Source: Bacteroidaceae bacterium (GTDB taxonomy: Bacteria > Bacteroidota > Bacteroidia > Bacteroidales > Bacteroidaceae). Taken from it: 52,648 nt of DNA. The notes under the pieces were generated by a model that searched no databases, was not told the origin of the DNA, and saw nothing but the letters and a program-made list of their open reading frames with translations. How positions within the stretch are numbered: position 1 is the stretch's first letter; every line of letters begins with the position of its first letter. The stretch lies in contig JAKSIP010000013.1 of assembly GCA_024398715.1 (NCBI GenBank), positions 1 to 52,648 on the forward strand, read 5' to 3'. Shown one piece after another: positions 42,567-51,399 of the stretch. A program made the translations under genes and the position numbers.

Positions 42567-44096
42567 TCAGAATCCGAAATCAAAATCGTCTTTGATTTCC
42601 ACCTTATCCTCCTGTGGAGCTTGTGCTTCTGTGTGTACAGGATTGCCCACAATATGTACAGCGTGTTCGGGGCAGATGTATTCGCAACCGCCGCAACCTA
42701 TGCAATATTCGGTGTGAGTCTCAGGAATAGTAAGATAACCCTGATATTTGACCATAACTATACCGCCAACAGGACAATGCTCAGCGCATGCTCCGCATGA
42801 TTTTTCTTTCTTTACAACAACACACTTGTCAGGGTTGAAAACAACATGTCCCACCTGGGTTACATGTTTCTTTTCTACCGATATGGGCTTGATGGCACCG
42901 GCTGGACAAGTCTCAGAACAGATTGTACAGTCATAATTGCAATAGCCCTTGTCAAATGCCATAACAGGTTGCAGAATTCCGCCAATACCATATTCCAGTC
43001 CGGCAGGTTTGAGCACATGCTGCGGACAATTGACAATGCACATGTGGCAGGCGGTACATAATCTGTTCAGATTGTCATGACTGACAGAACCAGCAGGAGA
43101 CAACGGAGTCTGTCTGTCAAATTCACTGACAGCCTCTACATCATGTCCAGTTTTCCTTGCATGAATCTGCTGACTTACAACGGCAGCCCCAACAATCATA
43201 CTGCTGCGCACAAAGTCACGGCGGCCGGCATCGGGTTTGTCAGTGCAGTCAACGGCAATACTGCCCTTCTTTGGCAATCCGTAATACATGGCACCCTGCT
43301 TGCAGTTTGAGATACAGTTGAAACAGGAGACGCAACGGTTGTAATCAATACTCTGATTCTTTGAGTCTATACAGTATGCCTTGCATTTCTTTGCACATGC
43401 TCCACAATGGTTGCATTTTTCCGTATCAATGCGCATTCTGAACAATGAATACTTTGACAGGAATCCGAGTATGGTTCCTACAGGACAAACCGTATTGCAC
43501 CAGGTACGTCCGTGATGGAAAGAGATATGACCTACTATAAGGAATGTCAGTATTGCAACTATCAGTGCAAAGACACTGCGTAGAGACACATCAACAAGGA
43601 AAATGTCATAATTGCCTTTGCTCTGTGCAATAGTGGCAACAAGATTGTTACACAAGCCGAACAACGGGCGCAGCAGTTGCGATACCATACGTCCGAATGC
43701 ACTGTACGGTTCAAACAGACCAACCAGTACCGTTACGCCACACAACCAGGCAACAAGCAGAATACCAAGCCATATCCAACGGTGATATTTATAATCCTTC
43801 TCCTTGAAACCATACTTCTTTCTTCTCTTCTTTGTAAAACACTTGCGGTTGGCAAGCCAGTCAAAGAAATCCTGGAATATGCCCAACGGACATAAAACTG
43901 AACAATATATTCGGCCAAACAGCAGTGTTGCGCCTATTATTACCACCAGTGCCACTACGTTGAGTGAAAGCAGTGCCGGTAAAAACTGGAAATCCTGAAT
44001 CCGGAAGTTTGGAAACAGTTCCGCTATTTCCATGAAACTCAAGGTAAACAGCAGCAAAACTGCAACTGCCAGAACAATTCTTATTCTGCGTAACAT
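42567..44096 (-). CDS. Membrane polyferredoxin (NapH-like) with internal Tat motif
   Basis: A 509-aa protein. Residues ~1-210 contain about five membrane helices with the CxxxCP motifs of NapH/RnfC-linked proteins (CSVLCPLGIFQDF, CNTVCPVGTILGF). Two 4Fe-4S motifs follow (CNHCGACAKKC and CVSCFNCISNC, ~228-265). At 291-307 comes a Tat-like sequence, GRRDFVRSSMIVGAAVV, and after it four more cysteine clusters (CTACHMCIVNC, CNYDCTICSETC, CGACAEHC, CIGCGGCEYIC). It probably moves electrons between the membrane and a periplasmic partner. It begins three bases after the DUF362 stop codon, in an operon with tatA and tatC. The gap of 25 bases to the convergent pncC holds no clear terminator. Confidence 0.82.
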   Translation of the reverse strand: MLRRIRIVLAVAVLLLFTLSFMEIAELFPNFRIQDFQFLPALLSLNVVALVVIIGATLLFGRIYCSVLCPLGIFQDFFDWLANRKCFTKKRRKKYGFKEKDYKYHRWIWLGILLVAWLCGVTVLVGLFEPYSAFGRMVSQLLRPLFGLCNNLVATIAQSKGNYDIFLVDVSLRSVFALIVAILTFLIVGHISFHHGRTWCNTVCPVGTILGFLSKYSLFRMRIDTEKCNHCGACAKKCKAYCIDSKNQSIDYNRCVSCFNCISNCKQGAMYYGLPKKGSIAVDCTDKPDAGRRDFVRSSMIVGAAVVSQQIHARKTGHDVEAVSEFDRQTPLSPAGSVSHDNLNRLCTACHMCIVNCPQHVLKPAGLEYGIGGILQPVMAFDKGYCNYDCTICSETCPAGAIKPISVEKKHVTQVGHVVFNPDKCVVVKKEKSCGACAEHCPVGGIVMVKYQGYLTIPETHTEYCIGCGGCEYICPEHAVHIVGNPVHTEAQAPQEDKVEIKDDFDFGF

Positions 44097-44098
44097 AA

Positions 44099-45031
44099 TC
44101 AGAGTTTGACTCTCTTTACGTTCAAAGATTCAAGATCCATGGTTCCCATACCAAGAGCCTGGGCCTGGGCAATATGTCCAACTTCTTCCAAAGACATGCT
44201 CTTGAACTGGTTGAAGAACTTGACAGCCGCTGTATCGACAGCTACAATGTCTGCCGATGCAAACAAAGCCTTGGTAAGTGCCACATCGTTCTCTGAGCGG
44301 CCCTGCGGACCGTTTGCAGTCATAATGCGGTAGGCATCGACTATATTCAGAGCTGCAGGCTTGTGGAATGTTGTCAGATCTGCGATACTCTCATGCAGAC
44401 CTTTTGAATGGATGGCGCGACGATCCCATACAATACCCATAAGATTCTTCATACTGATAGTCAGCTTTGCACCTCCGTGAGTCTTGAGAACAGGCATGTT
44501 GAACCATACATCACAGTCAAGAATTGCCTTGTGTACCAGGGCATCTTTCAGGACCTTGGCCTTTGGCAATTCAACTTTCTCATAGTAAGAAATATTGTCG
44601 GCCGGAACCATAATACCGCCCACAGCCTCCACTGCCTTCTGGATACCGCTCAAATCATAGCAGCGTACCCAGTTGTCGCAGGAATGATCAAAGACCTTGA
44701 CCTCTGCCGCACCGGCTTCAAGACACAGTTGCACCATACGTGCCACAAGTTCAGGATTGGTGTTTGCACCAAGTTCCGGAGTACGGGCCCAGCCTATGTT
44801 CGGTTTCAGAACCACCTTCTGCCCTTTCTTCACAAACTGTCCTATACCACCCAGTTCTTTCAATGCTGCATCAAGCATGGCGGCAGGTTCACCATTCAAT
44901 ACGGCCGCCATATCAACGGCTTTACCACCCTTTGAAGATGTTGCGGCCATGACATCCATCAGACCGTTACTCTTTATTGTAACCAGTGCTCCTGCAGCTG
45001 CAAGAGCTTTAAGAAATTCACGTCTATCCAT
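44099..45031 (-). CDS. DUF362 domain protein with twin-arginine signal
   Basis: A 310-aa protein of the DUF362 family. It starts with a textbook Tat signal: MDRREFLKALAAAGALVTI, with the Arg pair at residues 3-4, then a hydrophobic stretch and a cleavage-like AATSS at ~30. The family core is visible (KVVLKPNIGW, VFDHSCDNW, WFNMPVLKTHGGAKLTIS, LMGIVWDRRAIHSKG). Unlike longer relatives, it has no ferredoxin motif of its own; these are on the downstream protein. Reaction unknown, probably redox-linked. It lies between tatC and the polyferredoxin gene. Confidence 0.85.
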   Translation of the reverse strand: MDRREFLKALAAAGALVTIKSNGLMDVMAATSSKGGKAVDMAAVLNGEPAAMLDAALKELGGIGQFVKKGQKVVLKPNIGWARTPELGANTNPELVARMVQLCLEAGAAEVKVFDHSCDNWVRCYDLSGIQKAVEAVGGIMVPADNISYYEKVELPKAKVLKDALVHKAILDCDVWFNMPVLKTHGGAKLTISMKNLMGIVWDRRAIHSKGLHESIADLTTFHKPAALNIVDAYRIMTANGPQGRSENDVALTKALFASADIVAVDTAAVKFFNQFKSMSLEEVGHIAQAQALGMGTMDLESLNVKRVKL

Positions 45032-45073
45032 ATCATTAAAATTTTATGTTTGACTATTTATTGTCCGGTTTGT

Positions 45074-45847
45074 TTAATTTTTGCATATCAGAATACTGAA
45101 TTCGTACAGCAGATACAGCGGACAGGTAACTACCATAAGCGTAAAGATATCTCCGCTTGGTGTTATGATTGCCGCCAGTATCATAAGAACAACCAATGCA
45201 TGGCGTCTGTATTTTTTCAGCACACTCTTAGGGAGCACTCCTATCCTGTTCAAAATCGATGCCAGCACCGGCAGTTCAAATACTATTCCCATCACAAGAA
45301 TAAGCCCAATAAACATTCCTATGTACGATGTCAACGAAATCCGGTTCGGAATATCGCTGCTTACCTGATACGTTCCCAAAAATCTTATGGTCAGCGGGAA
45401 TATTACGCAATACCCCACAGCCACTCCTAAATAGAACAACACTGCCGCAAAGGAAAATGCACCTTTTATTGCACGTTTTTCGTTTTTATACAACGCCGGA
45501 GCAACAAATGTCCAAATAAAATAAACCAGTAGCGGAGCTGTCAGAACAACGGCAAGCAGCATAGACACGCGCAAATGCACAAAGAACTGGCTTGCAAGTT
45601 CAATGTTTATAAGATCAAGACTGAATTGGGAAACCGAGTCAGAATTTATCAGAGCGGCAAGCTTACTCAGCCAGCCATAGAAAAAGAAGTCCGGTTTGCA
45701 CGGAGCAAGAATTATTCTGAAGACAGGTTCCTTGAAAGCGAATGCCACAAACATTGCCACAACAAGAACCAGAATCATTCTGAACAGAACTTTTCGCAGC
45801 TCGTCCAGATGACCCCAGAAAGACATCTCTTTTTCCGGACCTGCCAT
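45074..45847 (-). CDS. tatC: Sec-independent protein translocase TatC
   Basis: A 257-aa inner-membrane protein with six helices that recognises twin-arginine signals. Conserved motifs are the N-terminal SFWGHLDELRKVLFRM with the signal-binding Glu, FAFKEPVFRI, the FVAPALYKNEKRA segment and the C-terminal LVVLMILAAIITPSGDIFTL. It follows tatA by 32 bases and precedes a Tat substrate, so the operon supplies both machine and cargo. No tatB is seen; TatAC systems of this type occur in Bacteroidetes. Confidence 0.95.
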   Translation of the reverse strand: MAGPEKEMSFWGHLDELRKVLFRMILVLVVAMFVAFAFKEPVFRIILAPCKPDFFFYGWLSKLAALINSDSVSQFSLDLINIELASQFFVHLRVSMLLAVVLTAPLLVYFIWTFVAPALYKNEKRAIKGAFSFAAVLFYLGVAVGYCVIFPLTIRFLGTYQVSSDIPNRISLTSYIGMFIGLILVMGIVFELPVLASILNRIGVLPKSVLKKYRRHALVVLMILAAIITPSGDIFTLMVVTCPLYLLYEFSILICKN

Positions 45848-45879
45848 GTTTGGAATATTACAAGCCGTTATTCTTTTGT

Positions 45880-46089
45880 CTACTGCTTGTCCGAGCCTGA
45901 TTCAGATGACGATGTATCGTCTTTGTTAATCTCCTCTTCAATCTCGTTCATTCCCTGCTTGAAACTTTTTACTCCCTTTCCAAGGCCGCGCATCAGTTCA
46001 GGAATTTTCTTACCGCCAAACAACAGCAGAACAACCAGCACAATAGCTACCAGTTCCCAAGCACTCAATCCTAAAATCAATGGTGTCAT
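45880..46089 (-). CDS. tatA: Twin-arginine translocase subunit TatA
   Basis: A 69-aa protein with a short N-terminal part, one membrane helix ([16 protein letters not shown], ~10-25), the conserved hinge [16 protein letters not shown], an amphipathic helix and an acidic disordered tail. This is the pore-forming subunit of the Tat system. It is the first gene of the tatA-tatC-DUF362-polyferredoxin operon, with a -7 element ~46 bases upstream. Confidence 0.95.
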   Translation of the reverse strand: MTPLILGLSAWELVAIVLVVLLLFGGKKIPELMRGLGKGVKSFKQGMNEIEEEINKDDTSSSESGSDKQ

Positions 46090-46134
46090 ATACCTAATTC
46101 AATTTTACGTTATCAACATTTTGTATCTTACCCA

Positions 46135-46142
46135 CAAACATA
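46135..46142 (-). promoter_or_regulatory. -7 promoter element of the tat operon
   Basis: The minus strand reads TATGTTTG, a TAnnTTTG match, 45 bases before the tatA ATG. A TTTG lies 14 bases further upstream, too close for the normal spacing. Confidence 0.4.
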
Positions 46143-46167
46143 CAAAAAAAAATGAACAAATCTGTGT

Positions 46168-46188
46168 GGCTCAGGAAAAATCCGAGCC
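46168..46188 (-). terminator. Weak terminator downstream of the DUF4143 ATPase gene
   Basis: GGCTCGGA and TCCTGAGCC pair with one mismatch around a short T-rich loop. A T-run appears only about 15 bases later on the minus strand. This is the only candidate between the ATPase gene and tatA. Confidence 0.4.
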
Positions 46189-46239
46189 AATCGGACTGCT
46201 ACTACGAGGATAAAGCGTGGCGGCTATGAATAATGCAGG

Positions 46240-47583
46240 TTAAGGTTCGTTAAGAAGGAACGCCATATAGAACGGGATGGTGAGAAGCTTGTCGCTTCGA
46301 CCTACGTTGTAGTCGCCCAACTTTATTGCCGAGTCCACATGATAGACATGATGGTTTTTCAGTATGGTCTTGGTACTTTTAGTGTTGCCATTTGTAGCCT
46401 TTACCTCCACAAGGGTGCACTTTCCCTTGTAGCGCATCAAAAAGTCAACTTCCAAACCTGAATCCTTATGGAAAAAATAAAGCTTTCTACCCATCTTGGT
46501 AAAAATGTCGGCTAAAAGATTCTCGAAGATAGCGCCCTTATACCCGAGGAGATTGCCGCTAAGGATATCAGCCTGGGTGCCGTACTCAAGCAAAGACACG
46601 AACAAGCCCATGTCACCCATATATACCTTGAAGTAGTCATTGATGGCGTTGCCATCCAGTGGGAGTTCCGTAATGCTGGTATTGTAGCATCGCTTGATGA
46701 TGCCGGCATCCTCTATCCACTGCAAGCAGCTGATATACTCAGACGAGCGACCTCCTTTTTTTACTACCGAGTATTGGAACTTCTTGTTCTCCTTTGCAAG
46801 CTGGCGTGGAATTGATTCAAAACACTCACGGATTCTTACTTTATCCTCGTCTGCGGCATATTTGACCATATCATCTTTGTACTCCTCAATGATATTCTTC
46901 TGGACCTCATAAACATCGCTGATGTTGTTGGTCTCAAGAAAGGTGTTCACAGCCTCCGGCATACCACCCACAACGGCGTATTTCCGGAAAAGATCATTCA
47001 AAGGAACATGCAGACCATCAGGTACCGGAGTTTCTTCGTTGAAATGTTTCCTTATTTCGTCGATTATCGCATCTGAAATGCCGTTGGCCCATAGGAACTC
47101 CTCGAAATCCAGCGGATACATGTCGATGATCTTCTCATATCCAACCGGTACAGAGACAGTCTTATCTTCTTCATTTTTCTTCTTCTTTTCGTCTCCGTAT
47201 CCCTTTACGCCAAGCAGTGAGCCTGTGCCGATGATATCGTACCTGCCATCCATCTTAAAGAACTTAAGAGAGGTTCTAGCATCCTTGCAATCCTGGATCT
47301 CATCAAGAATGATACAAGTCTTGCCGGGAATAAACTTAACTCCACGCATAGCTGCAGAAAGATTCATAAGGATAGTATCGACATCCTTTGCACCCTTGAA
47401 TGCAAGTTTGAGCGACTCCTGCTTTACGAAGTTGACATAGACAACATTCTCATAATTACTTTCGGCAAAAGCAGTTACAGAGAATGTCTTTCCGCACTGA
47501 CGAACTCCCCGAACGATAAGGGGCTTCCTATTCCGGGTTCTCTTCCATGCCACGAACTGATCTTCAATCTTTCTCTTCAACAT
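46240..47583 (-). CDS. AAA ATPase with C-terminal DUF4143 domain
   Basis: A 447-aa protein of the AAA_14/DUF4143 type common in gut Bacteroidales accessory DNA. Residues ~15-160 hold the ATPase: Walker A VRGVRQCGKTFSV (~25-37) and Walker B CIILDEIQDCKDA (~88-100), followed by the sensor TGSLLG. The C-terminal ~200 residues are DUF4143, ending in a nuclease-like SGLEVDFLMRYKGKCTLVEVKA segment that resembles a PD-(D/E)xK core (D and E-x-K). Function is unknown; members are often near mobile DNA, as here. It starts downstream of a -7 element at 47607-47614. Confidence 0.88.
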   Translation of the reverse strand: MLKRKIEDQFVAWKRTRNRKPLIVRGVRQCGKTFSVTAFAESNYENVVYVNFVKQESLKLAFKGAKDVDTILMNLSAAMRGVKFIPGKTCIILDEIQDCKDARTSLKFFKMDGRYDIIGTGSLLGVKGYGDEKKKKNEEDKTVSVPVGYEKIIDMYPLDFEEFLWANGISDAIIDEIRKHFNEETPVPDGLHVPLNDLFRKYAVVGGMPEAVNTFLETNNISDVYEVQKNIIEEYKDDMVKYAADEDKVRIRECFESIPRQLAKENKKFQYSVVKKGGRSSEYISCLQWIEDAGIIKRCYNTSITELPLDGNAINDYFKVYMGDMGLFVSLLEYGTQADILSGNLLGYKGAIFENLLADIFTKMGRKLYFFHKDSGLEVDFLMRYKGKCTLVEVKATNGNTKSTKTILKNHHVYHVDSAIKLGDYNVGRSDKLLTIPFYMAFLLNEP

Positions 47584-47606
47584 AATTGTTAATTCAAATC
47601 ACAGAG

Positions 47607-47614
47607 CAAAAATA
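47607..47614 (-). promoter_or_regulatory. -7 promoter element of the DUF4143 ATPase gene
   Basis: The minus strand reads TATTTTTG, a TAnnTTTG match, 23 bases upstream of the ATG at 47583. The base composition around it is very A/T-rich, so the match is weak evidence by itself. Confidence 0.4.
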
Positions 47615-47682
47615 CAAAAAATCAAACGAGTTTTATAGCAAATCCACACAAAAATAAGGGAGTTTTTCCAAATCCTCACATT

Positions 47683-47793
47683 TTTTGCGACATCGACTAC
47701 ATCAAGGATTGCATGATGAAGTGGTCGGCACTCCGCGAGAAGGAAGACGGCACTCGCTTCACTACCACCTTCACATGGAAGAAGGTAAAATGA
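47683..47793 (+). pseudogene. Orphan C-terminal coding tail
   Basis: The plus strand reads CDIDYIKDCMMKWSALREKE, then DGTRFTTTFTWKKVK and a stop. Its amphipathic composition and G/C-rich third positions look like real coding sequence, unlike the A/T-rich DNA just before it. There is no start codon or body. I cannot name the parent protein. Confidence 0.35.
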
Positions 47794-47824
47794 AGGAACC
47801 ATTGAATGATCATCATAGAATTTA

Positions 47825-47917
47825 ATCGAGTAGGAGGAAAACAAAAGTAGTTTTCTTCCTACTTTCGTTTTCCGACCTCTCACACCACCGTACGTGCCGT
47901 TCGGCATACGGCGGTTC
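47825..47917 (-). mobile_element. Group II intron 3' end (domains V and VI)
   Basis: On the minus strand, ACCGCCGTA and TACGGTGGT form the lower stem of domain V (47884-47915), followed by the two-base CG bulge and a TGCC/GGCA upper stem with a four-base loop. The catalytic-triad position reads CGC, a known variant of AGC. After it, GGAAAAC-AAAGTAG pairs with CTACTTT-GTTTTCC as a long domain VI stem, and the intron would end near CTCGAT. No reverse transcriptase/maturase or domains I-III are present, so this is a truncated remnant. Confidence 0.7.
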
Positions 47918-48001
47918 TTCATTGTTCAGTGCACTTTGACATAGTAGTCATAAAGCCTGAGGCCTTGTAGCCTTGTGAAAGTTAGCTTTTATCATTCGTA
48001 A

Positions 48002-48080
48002 GCACCCAGTGAACCACGCCAGTGGTTGGAAGATGTACTCCGTCAGATGCCGTACTACGAACGTGACGGCAAAGACGCAT
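48002..48080 (+). mobile_element. IS66-type transposase C-terminal fragment
   Basis: The plus strand encodes SEPRQWLEDVLRQMPYYERD, followed by GKD. This matches the end of IS66-family transposases (pattern EPRxWLEDVLxxxPyye, normally followed by DLRELLP). The last part of the domain is replaced by unrelated sequence, and the rest of the transposase is missing. Confidence 0.55.
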
Positions 48081-48138
48081 CAGCCGGAATCCTGAAATCA
48101 AAAGTGGCCGGACATGCTCCGGAATCGGATCAAGACCG

Positions 48139-48179
48139 CACAACTTGTAGACAACTTGATACAACTTGATACAACTTGC
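48139..48179 (+). repeat. 10-bp tandem repeat (acaacttgat)
   Basis: ACAACTTG recurs four times: twice as ACAACTTGAT in tandem, once before them after a two-base-longer spacer (ACAACTTGTAG) and once after them. It lies at the edge of the relic zone next to the 3' end of hsdR. Confidence 0.8.
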
Positions 48180-48241
48180 ACCAAGTCGGAAACTAGATTA
48201 CGAGATCTGCAATACGCGCTTCACCGGGTGCTTACATATTA

Positions 48242-51200
48242 TTATGCCACACCACCATATCTTTGACTAACATAGTTGTAGATGGTGTCGCGGTAGTAGT
48301 TTATGCTTTCCTCGCTATAACTCTCGGGCAGTTCCTGCCACAGTACATCACGGATAGTGATGATGAGTGTTGCACGAGTTGTTGGTTTGTCAAACGGATG
48401 ATCCATACCTGACAACTGTCCTTTAATCTTGGCAAGGAGGTCTATTGCTACATCCTTCAGCTTCTTTATCTCGGGCTTCGAGAGATTTTCTTTTAGCAAG
48501 AGGTCATAGAGCGAAAGTTCTTCATCACTCTTGAAACCTTCGCGGACATAACGCTTCTCTTCTTCGCTAAGAAACTGAGACAGGTGCATCAGTTCCTCAA
48601 AGGTCTTCTCTATTGTTGCACGATTCTGTTCCTGGTTGTATGCTTGAATAATCTCCTGATACTTCTCATAGAAGTTGATTCTTGAAGGGTTCTCTGCCAA
48701 TAATCGAGCCAGACGTTCCTGAAGCAAGTCCTGTATGTCTCGTAGCACAAGGTTCTTGTCTTCACGCTTAGCGAACTCCCTTCGCAATAAATCAAAGTCG
48801 ATGCCGCTGATGTCAAATCTTCGGCCTTCTTTCGCCACCTTCATGTGCTGGGCATCCACTTCAAGATGCTCATTCACTATATCATTGATTGCCACACTCA
48901 GGTCAGTTATGTCGGCATGCTTGCGTTTCTTCTGCAGTTCCTTGTAGATAGCCTCCAGCGCATCTTTCTTTTTGCGCATGGCATCTGTTATTTCTTCACG
49001 GTCAAGATATTTCCAAAGTCGGAGCAATGTTGTGGCAAATGTACAGAAAGACTTCCTTGTTTCTACTGTATCACACAACAGGTTTGCAGCTTTCTTCAAG
49101 AGTGATAACTTCTCAAACGATTCTGCATCAATGAGTTCCTGTAATTCATAACCTTTGTCATGCAGGAACGCTTCCGCAGTTGCAATGATTTCCAATACAT
49201 TCTTTATCAGTTCTTCCTTGTTGACGGTAGGATCATTGCCACCTTCGCCACCATCAGGATTAGCTGTATAGTCAGCCAGTGCCTGACGCAGAGCCTTAAC
49301 GATGCCGATATAATCAATGACCAGACCGTTCGACTTACCCTCTGCCACACGGTTGGCACGGGCAATTGTCTGCATCAGGGTGTGCGCCTTCATTGGCTTG
49401 TCTATGTAGAGACAAGAGAGCGTTTTCACGTCAAAGCCTGTCAGCCACATGGCACATACAAAGACAACTCGAAGTTTACCATCGGCATCCTTAAACTCCT
49501 TATCCAGTTCCCTTTTCTCCATCTTCTCACGATGTGGAGTGATGTTGAGTCGCCATTTCTTGAAAGTCTGTATCTCGTTTTGCTCCTGTGATACCACCAC
49601 GGCCATCTCTGTCTCTTCCATCCACTGCAGCTTGCGCTTCAGTTCCTGCACTTCTTGTTGCATCGGATTCTGTTCGATACACCTGCGCAGAGCTTTAATC
49701 TCTTTTTGCCAATACTCCTGCACATAGTTGTACATGCGGACGCAAGTCACCTTGTTGAAGCTTACCATCATAGCCTTGCCGCTTGTCCAAAGATCGCTGT
49801 AATGGTGCACAAAATCCTGCGCCACCACCCTCAGGCGCTTTTCTGCCGTCAGCAGATGTACTTCCTGAGCAAACTCACGCTCCAATTTGGCTTGCTGTGA
49901 CGGGTCCAGATTCTCTTCGTCCAGTCGGGCGGCAATCTCTGCATTGATTTCCGGGTTCTTCAGCTCTTGCAGTTTCTCTCCACGATTTTCGTAATAAAGG
50001 GGCACGGTAGCCTTATCCTCTACTGCACGCTTGAAGTCATAGACGGAAACATACTGACCAAAGGTACGAGCGGTGATATTGTCATCCCTAAGTAAAGGTG
50101 TACCAGTGAAGCCGATACGGTTTGCCGTTGGCAGCATGTGCATGAGATTGTCTGCAAATACTCCGTTCTGCGTGCGATGGGCTTCATCACTCATCACTAT
50201 TATGTCATGGTCAGGATAGATAGGCTCAGCATCTGCCTTGTTGAACTTCTGTATCAGCGAGAAGATGAACGAAGGGTTGCCTGTCAACTTTTGCCTCAAA
50301 TCCTCTCCACTATGAGCAATGAACTGCTTGGCTTTCAATCCACCCAGCAATCCGCAGTTCTCAAAAGTGTCGCTTATCTGTTTGTTCAGTTCATCTCGGT
50401 CAGTGAGTACTACAATTGTTGGTGAACCTTCAAACTTACGCCTGATCTTCTGTGCCAGGAACACCATCGAATAACTCTTGCCAGAACCTTGAGTGTGCCA
50501 GAACACACCCAGTTTACCCTTCATCGCCTCACGGTGGCGATACATCTCTACGGCTTGATTCACCCCAAGATACTGGTGGTTACGAGCAAGAATCTTCACT
50601 GTTGAGCCTCCGCTATGGTCAAAGAGAATGAAGTTTTCGAGCAGGTCAAGCAGGTTCTCCTTCTTGCAGATACCTCGCAGCATTGTTGGCAGTTCGATGT
50701 TGCCATGATCCAACTCCGTCAGTCGTTTCCACTCATGGAAGAACTCCCACTTGGCACCCACTGTACCCACACGGCTCTCCATGCCGTTGCTCAGTATGAT
50801 CATAGCATTATGGTGGAACAGGTGTGGGATGGTATCCAGATAATCGCGATAGTTGTCGGTATAGGCATTCTGTATGTCCTGGTCGTGGTTCTTCAGTTCG
50901 ATGAAGATAAGCGGCAGACCATTCACGAAGCACACCACATCGGCTCTGCGCTTGTGGATTGGCCCCTTTACCCATAGCTCCCTTACGGCAATAAACTCGT
51001 TGTTATCTACATTGGCAAAGTCCATAACACGCGCCTTGACCTGTTCCGTCTCTCCGTTAGGCTTCAGGCGGGTAACAGGCACACCATCACGCAGATACTG
51101 GTACTTCTCCTCGTTTATCTGCATCAGTGTCTGCGAACTCATGTAGCTCGTCATGCGCTCAATGGCTTCCGTCAACTGCTTGTCCGTCATCCATGGGTTG

Positions 51201-51388
51201 AGACGTTTCAAAGCCAAACGCAGATGATGGCTTAACACTACCTCGCTCTGTGTCTTGCGTCCGAGAGTCCCTTGTTCGCCAAGCACCTCGTTGTCGAAAG
51301 CATACACAGACTTCCAACCGAGTTCTTTTTCCAAGAGCTCGGCAGTAGATTTCTGTATGAGCAGGTCTTCGCTAAAGTCTTTTGCCAT
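48242..51388 (-). CDS. hsdR: Type I restriction enzyme, R subunit
   Basis: A 1048-aa motor and nuclease subunit. The N-terminal PD-(D/E)xK nuclease is visible as Asp150 (HKRRAD) and Glu164-Leu-Lys166 (FIELKN). The helicase core follows: Walker A TQGSGKSYS (Gly301-Ser305), DEAH box at 401-404 (VMSDEAHR), motif III GFTGTPL, and motif VI QTIARANR. The C-terminal ~300 residues are helical and would contact the methylase core. With HsdS and HsdM it translocates and cuts unmodified DNA. It starts 11 bases after hsdS. Length and motifs suggest an intact gene. Confidence 0.95.
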   Translation of the reverse strand: MAKDFSEDLLIQKSTAELLEKELGWKSVYAFDNEVLGEQGTLGRKTQSEVVLSHHLRLALKRLNPWMTDKQLTEAIERMTSYMSSQTLMQINEEKYQYLRDGVPVTRLKPNGETEQVKARVMDFANVDNNEFIAVRELWVKGPIHKRRADVVCFVNGLPLIFIELKNHDQDIQNAYTDNYRDYLDTIPHLFHHNAMIILSNGMESRVGTVGAKWEFFHEWKRLTELDHGNIELPTMLRGICKKENLLDLLENFILFDHSGGSTVKILARNHQYLGVNQAVEMYRHREAMKGKLGVFWHTQGSGKSYSMVFLAQKIRRKFEGSPTIVVLTDRDELNKQISDTFENCGLLGGLKAKQFIAHSGEDLRQKLTGNPSFIFSLIQKFNKADAEPIYPDHDIIVMSDEAHRTQNGVFADNLMHMLPTANRIGFTGTPLLRDDNITARTFGQYVSVYDFKRAVEDKATVPLYYENRGEKLQELKNPEINAEIAARLDEENLDPSQQAKLEREFAQEVHLLTAEKRLRVVAQDFVHHYSDLWTSGKAMMVSFNKVTCVRMYNYVQEYWQKEIKALRRCIEQNPMQQEVQELKRKLQWMEETEMAVVVSQEQNEIQTFKKWRLNITPHREKMEKRELDKEFKDADGKLRVVFVCAMWLTGFDVKTLSCLYIDKPMKAHTLMQTIARANRVAEGKSNGLVIDYIGIVKALRQALADYTANPDGGEGGNDPTVNKEELIKNVLEIIATAEAFLHDKGYELQELIDAESFEKLSLLKKAANLLCDTVETRKSFCTFATTLLRLWKYLDREEITDAMRKKKDALEAIYKELQKKRKHADITDLSVAINDIVNEHLEVDAQHMKVAKEGRRFDISGIDFDLLRREFAKREDKNLVLRDIQDLLQERLARLLAENPSRINFYEKYQEIIQAYNQEQNRATIEKTFEELMHLSQFLSEEEKRYVREGFKSDEELSLYDLLLKENLSKPEIKKLKDVAIDLLAKIKGQLSGMDHPFDKPTTRATLIITIRDVLWQELPESYSEESINYYRDTIYNYVSQRYGGVA

Positions 51389-51399
51389 AATTGTATTCT

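Larger units (their letters stand above)
47584..48241. other. Relic zone of mobile DNA, no intact gene
   Basis: These 658 bases carry pieces of at least three unrelated elements listed separately: an orphan C-terminal coding tail (47683-47793), a group II intron 3' end on the minus strand (47825-47917) and an IS66-type tail on the plus strand (48002-48080), then a 10-bp tandem repeat. The 107-codon minus-strand frame at 47599-47922 runs through the intron structure and is not a credible gene. Confidence 0.7.

Noticed and set aside
47599..47922. 107-codon minus-strand frame
   Set aside because: It reads through group II intron domains V and VI and the opposite strand of a coding relic; no family features.
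48139..48179. CRISPR array
   Set aside because: The repeats are 8-10 bases in direct tandem without spacers, and no cas genes are present.
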